The notes: generated by a model from the letters alone, not told the origin. 64,000 nt of DNA from Harmonia axyridis (GCF_914767665.1 NC_059502.1:42581812-42645811), one strand, 5' to 3'; shown: positions 19,359 through 33,400, numbered from the stretch's first letter. A program made the numbers and translations.

Positions 19359-20748
19359 GTGGGAGATTATAGCTACCTGCGTGACATCCGAGTCCAAGAA
19401 AATCAACAATGTGAAATGGCTTATCTGGATAATTGTTCATCTAACAGAAAAAAGGGAATAAGAACAGTCCCTCATACCGGTGTGGATTCCTTAGACACGT
19501 GTGTCAAGCTTTCGTCCGTGTGCAATACGATGAACAGTGTTAGAATGAGAAACATTGAAGGAAATATCAAACAAATGAAATCAACAACAGAAGTCAGTCG
19601 TGCATTTATGGTTACAGCAGCAATTGACCTTACCACGTGGGAGATTATAGCAACCTGCGTGACATCCGAGTCCAAGAAAATCAACAATGTGGAATGGCTT
19701 ACTTGGATAATTGTTGATTAAACAAAAAAAAGGGAATAAGAACAGTCCCTCATACCAAAGTGGTTTTCTCAGACACGTGTGTCAAGCTTTCGTCCCTGTG
19801 CAATACGATGAAAAGTGTTAGAATGAGAAACATAGAAGGAAATAACAAACAAATGAAATCAACAACAGAAGTCAGTCGTGCATTTGTGGTTACAGCAGCA
19901 ATTGACCTTACCACGTGGGAGATTATAGCTAGCTGCGTGATATCCTAATCCAAGAAAATAAACAATGTGGAATGGCTTACTTGGATAATTGTTCATCAAA
20001 AAGAAAAAAGGGAAGAAGAGCAGTCCCTCATACCAAAGTGGTTTCCTTAGACACGTGTGTCAAGCTTTCGTCACTGTGCAATACGATGAAAAGTGTTAGA
20101 ATGAGAAACATTGAAGAAAATAACAAACGAATTAAATCAACAACAGAAGTCAGTCGTGCATTTGTGGTTACAGCAGCAATTGACCTTACCACATGGGAGA
20201 TTATAGCTACCTGCGTGACATCGGAGTCCAAGATAATCAACAATGTGGAATGGCTTACTTGGATAATTGTTCATTAAACAAGAAGAAGGGAATAAGAACA
20301 GTCCCTCATACCAAAGTGGTTTCCTTAGACACGCGTGTCAAGCTTTCGTCCCTGTGCAATACGATGAAAAGTGTTAGAATGAGAAACATTGAAGGAAATA
20401 ACAAACAAATCAAATCAACAACAGAAGTCAGTCGTGCATTTGTGATTACAGCAGCAATTGACCTTACCACGTGGGAGATTATAGCTACCTGCGTGACATC
20501 CGAGTCCAAGAAAATCAACAATGTGGAATGGCTTACTTGGATAATTGATCATTATACAGAAAGAATGAAGTAAGAACAGTCCCTTATACCAATGTGGTTT
20601 CCATAGACACGTGTGTCAAGCTTTCGTCCCTGTGCAATACGATGAAAAGTGTTAGAATGAGAAACATTGAATTCAATAACAAACAAATGAAATCAACAAC
20701 AGAAGTCAGCCGTCCATTTATTGTTAAAGCAGCAATTGATCTTACCAC
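19359..20748. repeat. Satellite 1 higher-order repeat, five monomers, copy 1
   Basis: Five monomers (1390 bp) whose variant order is repeated exactly 1390 bp later; differences are single bases, such as GATATCCTAATCC against GATATCCTAGTCC. Confidence 0.88.
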
Positions 20749-22138
20749 GTGGGAGATTATAGCTACCTGCGTGACATCCGAGTCCAAGAAAATCAACAAT
20801 GTGAAATGGCTTATCTGGATAATTGTTCATCTAACAGAAAAAAGGGAATAAGAACAGTCCCTCATACCGGTGTGGATTCCTTGGACACGTGTGTCAAGCT
20901 TTCGTCCGTGTGCAATACGATGAACAGTGTTAGAATGAGAAACATTGAAGGAAATATCAAACAAATGAAATCAACAACAGAATTCAGTCGTGCATTTATG
21001 GTTACAGCAGCAATTGACCTTACCACGTGGGAGATTATAGCAACCTGCGTGACATCCGAGTCCAAGAAAATCAACAATGTGGAATGGCTTACTTGGATAA
21101 TTGTTGATTAAACAAAAAAAAGGGAATAAGAACAGTCCCTCATACCAAAGTGGTTTTCTCAGACACGTGTGTCAAGCTTTCGTCCCTGTGCAATACGATG
21201 AAAAGTGTTAGAATGAGAAACATAGAAGGAAATAACAAACAAATGAAATCAACAACAGAAGTCAGTCGTGCATTTGTGGTTACAGCAGCAATTGACCTTA
21301 CCACGTGGGAGATTATAGCTAGCTGCGTGATATCCTAGTCCAAGAAAATAAACAATGTGGAATGGCTTACTTGGATAATTGTTCATCAAAAAGAAAAAAG
21401 GGAAGAAGAGCAGTCCCTCATACCAAAGTGGTTTCCTTAGACACGTGTGTCAAGCTTTCGTCACTGTGCAATACGATGAAAAGTGTTAGAATGAGAAACA
21501 TATAAGAAAATAACAAACGAATTAAATCAACAACAGAAGTCAGTCGTGCATTTGTGGTTACAGCAGCAATTGACCTTACCACGTGGGAGATTATAGCTAC
21601 CTGCGTGACATCCGAGTCCAAGATAATCAACAATGTGGAATGGCTTACTTGGATAATTGTTCATTAAACAAGAAGAAGGGAATAAGAACAGTCCCTCATA
21701 CCAAAGTGGTTTCCTTAGACACGCGTGTCAAGCTTTCGTCCCTGTGCAATACGATGAAAAGTGTTAGAATGAGAAACATTGAAGGAAATAACAAACAAAT
21801 CAAATCAACAACAGAAGTCAGTCGTGCATTTGTGATTACAGCAGCAATTGACCTTACCACGTGGGAGATTATAGCTACCTGCGTGACATCCGAGTCCAAG
21901 AAAATCAACAATGTGGAATGGCTTACTTGGATAATTGATCATTATACAGAAAGAATGAAGTAAGAACAGTCCCTTATACCAATGTGGTTTCCATAGACAC
22001 GTGTGTCAAGCTTTCGTCCCTGTGCAATACGATGAAAAGTGTTAGAATGAGAAACATTGAATTCAATAACAAACAAATGAAATCAACAACAGAAGTCAGC
22101 CGTCCATTTATTGTTAAAGCAGCAATTGATCTTACCAC
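20749..22138. repeat. Satellite 1 higher-order repeat, five monomers, copy 2
   Basis: Second copy of the five-monomer block. At about 22139 the sequence switches in mid-monomer to a variant from the six-monomer block, so the junction is a recombinant. Confidence 0.88.
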
Positions 22139-22972
22139 GTGGGAGATTGTAGCTACATGCGTGACATCCGAGTCCAAAAAAATCAACAATGTGAAATGGC
22201 TTATCTGGATAATTGTTCATCTAACAGAAAGAAGGGAATAAGAACAGTCCCTCATACCGGTGTGGATTCCTTAGACACGTGTGTCAAGCTTTCGTCCGTG
22301 TGCAATACGATGAAAAGTGTTAGAATGAGAAACATTGGAGGAAATAACAAACAAATGAAATCAACAACAGAAGTCAGCCGTCCAGTTTTGGTTACAGCAG
22401 CAATTGACCTTACCAATTGAGAGATTGTAGCTACATGCGTGACATCCGAGACCAAGAAAAACAACAATGTGAAATGGCTTACTTGGATAATTTTTCATTA
22501 AACGAAAAGAAGAGAATAAGAACAGTCCCTTATATCAAAGTGGTTTCCTTAGACACGTGTGTCAAGCTTTCGTCTCTGTGCAATACGATAAAAAGTGTTA
22601 GAATGAGGAAGATTGAAGGAAATAACAAACAAATGAAATCAACAATAGAAGTCAGTCGTGCATTTGTGGTTACAGCAGCAATTGACCTTACCAATTGAGA
22701 GATTATAGCTACCTGCGTGACATCCGAGACCAAGAAAAACAACAATGTGAAATGGCTTACTTGGATAATTGTTCATTAAACAAAAAGAAGAGAATAAGAA
22801 AAGTCCCTTATATGAATGTGGTTTCCTTAGACACGTGTGTCAAGCTTTCGTCTCTGTGCAATACGATGAAAAGTGTTAGAATGAGGAAGATTGAAGGAAA
22901 TAACAAACAAATGAAATCAACAACAGAAGTCAGTCGTGCATTTGTGGTTACAGCAGCAATTGACCTTACCAC

Positions 22973-24558
22973 GTGGGAGATTATAGCTAGCTGCGTGATA
23001 TCCTAATCCAAGAAAATAAACAATGTGGAATGGCTTACTTGGATAATTGTTCATCAAAAAGAAAAAAGGGAAGAAGAGCAGTCCCTCATACCAAAGTGGT
23101 TTCCTTAGACACGTGTGTCAAGCTTTCGTCACTGTGCAATACGATGAAAAGTGTTAGAATGAGAAACATTGAAGAAAATAACAAACGAATTAAATCAACA
23201 ACAGAAGTCAGTCGTGCATTTGTGGTTACAGCAGCAATTGACCTTACCACATGGGAGATTATAGCTACCTGCGTGACATCGGAGTCCAAGATAATCAACA
23301 ATGTGGAATGGCTTACTTGGATAATTGTTCATTAAACAAGAAGAAGGGAATAAGAACAGTCCCTCATACCAAAGTGGTTTCCTTAGACACGCGTGTCAAG
23401 CTTTCGTCCCTGTGCAATACGATGAAAAGTGTTAGAATGAGAAACATTGAAGGAAATAACAAACAAATCAAATCAACAACAGAAGTCAGTCGTGCATTTG
23501 TGATTACAGCAGCAATTGACCTTACCACGTGGGAGATTATAGCTACCTGCGTGACATCCGAGTCCAAGAAAATCAACAATGTGGAATGGCTTACTTGGAT
23601 AATTGATCATTATACAGAAAGAATGAAGTAAGAACAGTCCCTTATACCAATGTGGTTTCCATAGACACGTGTGTCAAGCTTTCGTCCCTGTGCAATACGA
23701 TGAAAAGTGTTAGAATGAGAAACATTGAATTCAATAACAAACAAATGAAATCAACAACAGAAGTCAGCCGTCCATTTATTGTTAAAGCAGCAATTGATCT
23801 TACCACGTGGGAGATTATAGCTACCTGCGTGACATCCGAGTCCAAGAAAATCAACAATGTGAAATGGCTTATCTGGATAATTGTTCATCTAACAGAAAAA
23901 AGGGAATAAGAACAGTCCCTCATACCGGTGTGGATTCCTTGGACACGTGTGTCAAGCTTTCGTCCGTGTGCAATACGATGAACAGTGTTAGAATGAGAAA
24001 CATTGAAGGAAATATCAAACAAATGAAATCAACAACAGAAGTCAGTCGTGCATTTATGGTTACAGCAGCAATTGACCTTACCACGTGGGAGATTATAGCA
24101 ACCTGCGTGACATCCGAGTCCAAGAAAATCAACAATGTGGAATGGCTTACTTGGATAATTGTTGATTAAACAAAAAAAAGGGAATAAGAACAGTCCCTCA
24201 TACCAAAGTGGTTTTCTCAGACACGTGTGTCAAGCTTTCGTCCCTGTGCAATACGATGAAAAGTGTTAGAATGAGAAACATAGAAGGAAATAACAAACAA
24301 ATGAAATCAACAACAGAAGTCAGTCGTGCATTTGTGGTTACAGCAGCAATTGACCTTACCACGTGGGAGATTATAGCTAGCTGCGTGATATCCTAGTCCA
24401 AGAAAATAAACAATGTGGAATGGCTTACTTGGATAATTGTTCATCAAAAAGAAAAAAGGGAAGAAGAGCAGTCCCTCATACCAAAGTGGTTTCCTTAGAC
24501 ACGTGTGTCAAGCTTTCGTCACTGTGCAATACGATGAAAAGTGTTAGAATGAGAAACA
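22973..24558. repeat. Satellite 1 block duplicated from 19915-21500
   Basis: Matches 19915-21500 at an offset of 3058 bp (11 monomers), including the diagnostic TCCTAATCC then TCCTAGTCC order. This points to unequal exchange or block duplication. Confidence 0.8.
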
Positions 24559-26739
24559 AGAAAGATCTTTTAATTTTTTACAATTTTTCGAAGTCCGGGG
24601 TAAGGAAAATTCGAGAAAATTCAAACTCTCTATAAAAATCGTTATATCTCCTAAACTATTCGTCGCAGACTCCTCAAATAAAAACTTTCGTGATCTACAT
24701 GACCAGATCAATAGAAAAAGAGGTATATTATTACCAAGAAGGAACTTTTAATTTTTTACAATTTTTTAAGGTCCGGGGTAAGGAAAATTCGAGAAAATTT
24801 TTCGACTCAAATATTGTCAGGCGAGAGTGGGATTCGAATAACCATGAACTGCCAATACCAACTCTGCTTACCGATTTTCCGTAGTCCCCATAGTTTAGGA
24901 GAAATTTGAATTCGAAATTTTTGGAAAAAACCGTAAAAATTCAATCTCTCTACAAAAATCGTTATATCTCCTAAACTATTCGTCGCAAACACCTCAAATA
25001 AAAACTTTCGTGATCTACGTGACCAGATCAATAGAAAAAGAGGTATATTATTACCAAGAAGGAACTTTTAATTTTTTACAATTTTTTAAGGTCCGGGGTA
25101 AGGAAAATTCGAGAAAATTCTTCGACTCAAATATTGTCATTCGTGAGTGGAATTCGAATAATCATGAACTGCCAATACCAACTCTGCTTACCTATTTTCT
25201 GTAGTCCCCATAGTTTAGGAGAAATTTGAAGTCGAAATTTTTGGAAAAAACCGTAAAAATTCAATCTCTCTATAAAAATCGTTATATCTCCTAAACTATT
25301 CGTCGCAGACCCCTCATATAAAAACTTTCGTGATCTACGTGAACAGATCAATAGAAAAAGAGGTATATTATCACCAAGAAGGAACTTTTAATTTTTTACA
25401 ATTTTTTAAGGTCCGGGGTAAGGAAAATTCGAGAAAATTCAATCTCTCTACAAAAATCGTTATATCTCCTAAACTATTCGTCGCAGACCCCTCAAATAAA
25501 AACTTTCGTGATCTACGTGAACAGATCAATAGAAAAAGAGGTATTTTATTACCAAAAAAGATCTTTTAATTTTTTACAATTTTTCAAGGTCCGGGGTAAG
25601 GAAAATTCGAGAAAATTCAATCTCTCTATAAAAATCGTTATATCTCCTAAACTATTCGTCGCAGACTCCTCAAATAAAAACTTTCGTGATCTACATGACC
25701 AGATCAATAGAAAAAGAGGTATATTATTACCAAAAAGGAACTTTTAATTTTTTACAATTTTTTAAGGTCCGGGGTAAGGAAAATTCGAGAAAATTCGAGA
25801 AAATTTTTCAACTCAAATATTGTCAGGCGAGAGTGGGATTCGAATAACCATGAACTGCCAATACCAACTCTGCTTACCGATTTTCCGTAGTCCCCATAGT
25901 TTAGGAGAAATTTGAATTCGAAATTTTTGGAAAAAACCGTAAAAATTCAATCTCTCTACAAAAAACGTTATATCTCCTAAACTATTCGTCGCAAACCCCT
26001 CAAATAAAAACTTTCGTGATCTACGTGACCAGATCAATAGAAAAAGAGGTATATTATTACCAAGAAGGAACTTTTAATTTTTTTCAATTTTTTAAGGTCC
26101 GGGGTAAGGAAAATTCGAGAAAATTCTTCGACTCAAATATTGTCATTCGTGAGTGGAATTCGAATAATCATGAACTGCCAATACCAACTCTGCTTACCTA
26201 TTTTCCGTAGTCCCCATAGTTTAGGAGAAATTTGAAGTCGAAATTTTTGGAAAAAACCGTAAAAATTCAATCTCTCTATAAAAATCGTTATATCTCCTAA
26301 ACTATTCGTCGCAGACCCCTCATATAAAAACTTTCGTGATCTACGTGAACAGATCAATAGATAAAGAGGTATATTATCACCAAGAAGGAACTTTTGATTT
26401 TTTACAATATTTTAAGGTCCGGGGTAAGGAAAATTCGAGAAAATTTTTCGACTCAAATATTGTCAGGCGAGAGTGGGATTCGAATAACCATGAACTGCCA
26501 ATACCAACTCTGCTTACCGATTTTCCGTAGTCCCCATAGTTTAGGAGAAATTTGAAGTCGAAATTTTTGGAAAAAACCGTAAAAATTCAATCTCTCTATA
26601 AAAATCGTTATATCTCCTAAACTATTCGTCGCAGACACCTCATATAAAAACTTTCGTGATCTACGTGAACAGATCAATAGAAAAAGAGGTATATTATCAC
26701 CAAGAAGGAACTTTTAATTTTTTACAATTTTTTAAGGTC

Positions 26740-29700
26740 CGGGGTAAGGAAAATTCGAGAAAATTCAATCTCTCTACAAAAATCGTTATATCTCCTAAAC
26801 TATTCGTCGCAGACCCCTCAAATAAAAACTTTCGTGATCTTCGTGAACTACGTGAACAGATCAATAGAAAAAGAGTTATATTATCACCAAGAAGGAACTT
26901 TTAATTTTTCACAATTTTTTAAGGTCCGGGGTGAGGAAAATTCGAGAAAATTCAATCTCTCTACAAAAATCGTTATATCTCCTAAACTATTCGTCGCAGA
27001 CCCCTCAAATAAAAACTTTCGTGATCTACGTGAACAGATCAATAGAAAAAGAGGTATTTTATTACCAAGAAAGATCTTTTGATTTTTTACAATTTTTCAA
27101 GGTCCGGGGTGAGGAAAATTCGAGAAAATTCAATCTCTCTATAAAAATCGTTATATCTCCTAAACTATTCGTCGCAGACTGCTCAAATAAAAACTTTCGT
27201 GATCTACATGACCAGATCAATAGAAAAAGAGGTATATTATTACCAAGAAGGAACTTTCAATTTTTTACAATTTTTAAAGGTCCGGGGTAAGAAAAATTCG
27301 AGAAAATTCGAGAAAATTTTTCGACTCAAATATTGTCAGGCGAGAGTGGGATTCGAATAACCATGAACTGCCAATACCAACTCTGCTCACCGATTTTCCG
27401 TAGTCCCCATAGTTTAGGAGAAATTTGAAGTCGAAATTTTTGGAAAAAACCGTAAAAATTCAATCTCTCTATAAAAATCGTTACATCTCATAAACTATTC
27501 GTTGCAGACCCCTCATATAAAAACTTTCGTGATCTACGTGAACACATCAATAGAAAAAGAGGTATATTATCACCAAGAAGGAACTTTTAATTTTTTACAA
27601 TTTTTTATGGTCCGGGGTAAGGAAAATTCGAGAAAATTCAATCTCTCTACAAAAATCGTTATATCTCCTAAACTATTCGTCGCAGACCCCTCAAATAAAA
27701 ACTTTCGTGATCTTCGTGAACTACGTGAACAGATCAATAGAAAAAGAGGTATATTATCACCAAGAAGGAACTTTTAATTTTTTACAATTTTTTAAGGTCC
27801 GGGGTAAGGAAAATTCGAGAAAACTCAATCTCTCAACAAAAATCGTTATATCTCCTAAACTATTCGTCGCAGACCCCTCAAATAAAAACTTTCGTGATCT
27901 ACGTGAACAGATCAATAGAAAAAGAGGTATTTTATTACCAAGAAAGATCTTTTGATTTTTTACAATTTTTTAAGGTCCGGGGTAAGGAAAATTCGAGAAA
28001 ATTCAATCTCTCTATAAAAATCGTTATATCTCCTAAACTATTCGTCGCGGACTGCTCAAATAAAAACTTTCGTGATCTACATGACCAGATCAATAGAAAA
28101 AGAGGTATATTATTACCAAGAAGGAACTTTTAATTTTTTACAATTTTTTAAGGTCCGGGGTAAGGAAAATTCGAGAAAATTCAATCTCACTACAAAAATC
28201 GTTATATCTCCTAAACTATTCGTCGCAGACCCCTCAAATAAAAACTTTCGTGATCTTCGTGAACTACGTGAACAGATCAATAGAAAAAGAGGTATATTAT
28301 CACCAAGAAGGAATTTTTAATTTTTTACAATTTTTTAAGGTCCGGGGTAAGGAAAATTCGAGAAAATTCAATCTCTCTACAAAAATCGTTATATCTCCTA
28401 AACTATTCGTCGCAGACCCCTCAAATAAAAACTTTCGTGATCTACGTGAACAGATCAATAGAAAAAGAGGTATTTTATTACCAAGAAAGATCTTTTGATT
28501 TTTTACAATTTTTCAAGGTCCGGGGTAAGGAAAATTCGAGAAAATTCAATCTCTCTATAAAAATCGTTATATCTCCTAAACTATTCGTCGCAGATTGCTC
28601 AAATGAAAACTTTCGTGATCTACATGACCAGATCAATAGAAAAAGAGGAACTTTCAATTTTTTACAATTTTTTAAGGTCCGGGGTAAAAAAAATTCGAGA
28701 AAATTCGAGAAAAATTTTCGACTCAAATATTGTCAGGCGAGAGTGGGATTCGAATAACCATGAACTGCCAATACCAACTCTGCTCACCGATTTTCCGTAG
28801 TCCCCATAGTTTAGGAGAAATTTGAAGTGGAATTTTTGGAAAAAACCGTAAAAATTCAATCTCTCTATAAAAATCGTTATATCTCCTAAACTATTCGTCG
28901 CAGACCCCTCAAATAAAAACTTTCGTGATCTACGTGAACAGATCAATAGAAAAAGAGGTATTTTATTACCAAGAAAGATCTTTTGATTTTTTACAATTTT
29001 TCAAGGTCCGGGGTAAGGAAAATTCGAGAAAATTCAATCTCTCTACAAAAATCGTTATATCTCCTAAACTATTCGTCGCAGACCCCTCAAATAAAAACTT
29101 TCGTGATCTTCGTGAACTACGTGAACAGATCAATAGAAAAAGAGGTATATTATCACCAAGAAGGAACTTTTAATTTTTCACAATTTTTTAAGGTCCGGGG
29201 TAAGGAAAATTCGAGAAAATTCAATCTCTCTACAAAAATCGTTATATCTCCTAAACTATTCGTCGCAGACCCCTCAAATAAAAACTTTCGTGATCTACGT
29301 GAACAGATCAATAGAAAAAGAGGTATATTATTACCAAGAAGGAACTTTCAATTTTTTACAATTTTTTAAGGTCCGGGGTAAAAAAAATTCGAGAAAATTC
29401 GAGAAAAATTTTCGACTCAAATATTGTCAGGCGAGAGTGGGATTCGAATAACCATGAACTGCCAATACCAACTCTGCTCACCGATTTTCCGTGGTCCCCA
29501 TAGTTTAGGAGAAATTTGAAGTCGAAATTTTTGGAAAAAACCGTAAAAATTCAATCTCTCTATGAAAATCGTTATATCTCCTAAACTATTCGTCGCAGAC
29601 TTCTCATATAAAAACTTTCGTGATCTACGTGAACAGATCAATAGAAAAAGAGGTATATTATCACCAAGAAGGAACTTTTAATTTTTCACAATTTTTTAAG

Positions 29701-30452
29701 GTCCGGGGTAAGGAAAATTCGAGAAAATTCAATCTCTCTACAAAAATCGTTATATCTCCTAAACTATTCGTCGCAGACCCCTCAAATAAAAACTTTCGTG
29801 ATCTACGTGAACAGATCAATAGAAAAAGAGGTATTTTATTACCAAGAAAGATCTTTTGATTTTTTATAATTTTTCAAGGTCCGGGGTAAGGAAAATTCGA
29901 GAAAATTCAATCTCTCTATAAAAATCGTTATATCTCCTAAACTATTCGTCGCAGACTGCTCAAATAAAAACTTTCGTGATCTACATGACCAGATCAATAG
30001 AAAAAGAGGTATATTATTACCAAGAAGGAACTTTCAATTTTTTACAATTTTTTAAGGTCCGGGGTAAGAAAAATTCGAGAAAATTCGAGAAAATTTTTCG
30101 ACTCAAATATTGTCAGGCGAGAGTGGGATTCGAATAATAATAGTTGGTATTTATTTCAAAGACATGTTACATCATTTTCAAGAAACAGTAACACAATAAC
30201 CATGAACTGCCAATACCAACTCTGCTCACCGATTTTCCGTAGTCCCCATAGTTTAGGAGAAATTTGAAGTCGAAATTTTCGGAAAAAACCGTAAAAATTC
30301 AATCTCTCTATAAAAATCGTTACATCTCCTAAACTATTCGTCGCAGACCCCTCGTATAAAAACTTTCGTGATCTACGTGAACACATCAATACAAAAAGAG
30401 GTATATTATCACCAAGAAGGAACTTTTAATTTTTTACAATTTTTTAAAGTCG
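26740..30452. repeat. Satellite 2 higher-order repeat of 3713 bp, copy 1
   Basis: Private markers recur 3712-3713 bp apart: AAGAGTTATATTATC (26870), GTTACATCTCATAAACT (27480), and a 62-bp insertion (30137). Outer limits are approximate because all units look alike. Confidence 0.82.
30137..30198. repeat. 62-bp insertion in a long unit
   Basis: It sits between GATTCGAATA and ACCATGAACTG, which are contiguous in all other long units. The insert ends in AATA, like the sequence just before it, so a 3-4 bp target duplication is possible. It contains a 6-bp inverted pair (TGTTAC / GTAACA). Origin unknown. Confidence 0.85.
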
Positions 30453-33400
30453 GGGGTAAGGAAAATTCGAGAAAATTCAATCTCTCTACAAAAATCGTTA
30501 TATCTCCTAAACTATTCGTCGCAGACCCCTCAAATAAAAACTTTCGTGATCTTCGTGAACTACGTGAACAGATCAATAGAAAAAGAGTTATATTATCACC
30601 AAGAAGGAACTTTTAATTTTTCACAATTTTTTAAGGTCCGGGGTGAGGAAAATTCGAGAAAATTCAATCTCTCTACAAAAATCGTTATATCTCCTAAACT
30701 ATTCGTCGCAGACCCCTCAAATAAAAACTTTCGTGATCTACGTGAACAGATCAATAGAAAAAGAGGTATTTTATTACCAAGAAAGATCTTTTGATTTTTT
30801 ACAATTTTTCAAGGTCCGGGGTGAGGAAAATTCGAGAAAATTCAATCTCTCTATAAAAATCGTTATATCTCCTAAACTATTCGTCGCAGACTGCTCAAAT
30901 AAAAACTTTCGTGATCTACATGACCAGATCAATAGAAAAAGAGGTATATTATTACCAAGAAGGAACTTTCAATTTTTTACAATTTTTAAAGGTCCGGGGT
31001 AAGAAAAATTCGAGAAAATTCGAGAAAATTTTTCGACTCAAATATTGTCAGGCGAGAGTGGGATTCGAATAACCATGAACTGCCAATACCAACTCTGCTC
31101 ACCGATTTTCCGTAGTCCCCATAGTTTAGGAGAAATTTGAAGTCGAAATTTTTGGAAAAAACCGTAAAAATTCAATCTCTCTACAAAAATCGTTACATCT
31201 CATAAACTATTCGTTGCAGACCCCTCATATAAAAACTTTCGTGATCTACGTGAACACATCAATAGAAAAAGAGGTATATTATCACCAAGAAGGAACTTTT
31301 AATTTTTTACAATTTTTTATGGTCCGGGGTAAGGAAAATTCGAGAAAATTCAATCTCTCTACAAAAATCGTTATATCTCCTAAACTATTCGTCGCAGACC
31401 CCTCAAATAAAAACTTTCGTGATCTTCGTGAACTACGTGAACAGATCAATAGAAAAAGAGGTATATTATCACCAAGAAGGAACTTTTAATTTTTTACAAT
31501 TTTTTAAGGTCCGGGGTAAGGAAAATTCGAGAGAACTCAATCTCTCAACAAAAATCGTTATATCTCCTAAACTATTCGTCGCAGACCCCTCAAATAAAAA
31601 CTTTCGTGATCTACGTGAACAGATCAATAGAAAAAGAGGTATTTTATTACCAAGAAAGATCTTTTGATTTTTTACAATTTTTTAAGGTCCGGGGTAAGGA
31701 AAATTCGAGAAAATTCAATCTCTCTATAAAAATCGTTATATCTCCTAAACTATTCGTCGCGGACTGCTCAAATAAAAACTTTCGTGATCTACATGACCAG
31801 ATCAATAGAAAAAGAGGTATATTATTACCAAGAAGGAACTTTTAATTTTTTACAATTTTTTAAGGTCCGGGGTAAGGAAAATTCGAGAAAATTCAATCTC
31901 ACTACAAAAATCGTTATATCTCCTAAACTATTCGTCGCAGACCCCTCAAATAAAAACTTTCGTGATCTTCGTGAACTACGTGAACAGATCAATAGAAAAA
32001 GAGGTATATTATCACCAAGAAGGAATTTTTAATTTTTTACAATTTTTTGAGGTCCGGGGTAAGGAAAATTCGAGAAAATTCAATCTCTCTACAAAAATCG
32101 TTATATCTCCTAAACTATTCGTCGCAGACCCCTCAAATAAAAACTTTCGTGATCTACGTGAACAGATCAATAGAAAAAGAGGTATTTTATTACCAAGAAA
32201 GATCTTTTGATTTTTTACAATTTTTCAAGGTCCGGGGTAAGGAAAATTCGAGAAAATTCAATCTCTCTATAAAAATCGTTATATCTCCTAAACTATTCGT
32301 CGCAGATTGCTCAAATGAAAACTTTCGTGATCTACATGACCAGATCAATAGAAAAAGAGGAACTTTCAATTTTTTACAATTTTTTAAGGTCCGGGGTAAA
32401 AAAAATTCGAGAAAATTCGAGAAAAATTTTCGACTCAAATATTGTCAGGCGAGAGTGGGATTCGAATAACCATGAACTGCCAATACCAACTCTGCTCACC
32501 GATTTTCCGTAGTCCCCATAGTTTAGGAGAAATTTGAAGTCGAAATTTTTGGAAAAAACCGTAAAAATTCAATCTCTCTATAAAAATCGTTATATCTCCT
32601 AAACTATTCGTCGCAGACCCCTCAAATAAAAACTTTCGTGATCTACGTGAACAGATCAATAGAAAAAGAGGTATTTTATTACCAAGAAAGATCTTTTGAT
32701 TTTTTACAATTTTTCAAGGTCCGGGGTAAGGAAAATTCGAGAAAATTCAATCTCTCTACAAAAATCGTTATATCTCCTAAACTATTCGTCGCAGACCCCT
32801 CAAATAAAAACTTTCGTGATCTTCGTGAACTACGTGAACAGATCAATAGAAAAAGAGGTATATTATCACCAAGAAGGAACTTTTAATTTTTCACAATTTT
32901 TTAAGGTCCGGGGTAAGGAAAATTCGAGAAAATTCAATCTCTCTACAAAAATCGTTATATCTCCTAAACTATTCGTCGCAGACCCCTCAAATAAAAACTT
33001 TCGTGATCTACGTGAACAGATCAATAGAAAAAGAGGTATATTATTACCAAGAAGGAACTTTCAATTTTTTACAATTTTTTAAGGTCCGGGGTAAAAAAAA
33101 TTCGAGAAAATTCGAGAAAAATTTTCGACTCAAATATTGTCAGGCGAGAGTGGGATTCGAATAACCATGAACTGCCAATACCAACTCTGCTCACCGATTT
33201 TCCGTGGTCCCCATAGTTTAGGAGAAATTTGAAGTCGAAATTTTTGGAAAAAACCGTAAAAATTCAATCTCTCTATGAAAATCGTTATATCTCCTAAACT
33301 ATTCGTCGCAGACACCTCATATAAAAACTTTCGTGATCTACGTGAACAGATCAATAGAAAAAGAGGTATATTATCACCAAGAAGGAACTTTTAATTTTTC

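Larger units (their letters stand above)
14712..24558. repeat. Satellite 1: 278-bp tandem repeat, about 35 monomers
   Basis: The monomer recurs every 278 bp almost without indels. Landmarks in each unit are ACACGTGTGTCAAGCTTTCG (with one HindIII site), GTGCAATACGATGA, ATGAAATCAACAACAGAAGT and GCAGCAATTGA. The length is not a multiple of three, and every open frame ends within or just past one monomer, so it is not coding. The left edge is irregular: one early unit is only 124 bp (spacing from 15003 to 15127). Variant types differ at AACATTGAAGG/AAGATTGAAGG/ATTGAATTYAATAAC and at CACGTGGGAG/AATTGAGAG. The right edge is cut abruptly by satellite 2. Confidence 0.97.

Noticed and set aside
14712..24558. 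CENP-B box in satellite 1
   Set aside because: TTTCGTCCCTGTGCAATACG shares TTCG and a later CG but does not fit the essential TTCG....A..CGGG pattern.
15189..24635. Dozens of overlapping 71-126-codon frames on both strands in satellite 1
   Set aside because: They recur every 278 bp, which is not a multiple of three. Many start at TTG and run a few bases into the next monomer. Frames on both strands vary together with the repeat and show no protein family.
24820..24850. Possible Pol III B box (ATTCGAATCC, minus strand) in the long satellite 2 unit
   Set aside because: Ten bases match loosely, but there is no T-stem and no convincing A box at the right distance, unlike the clear boxes at 13425-13487.
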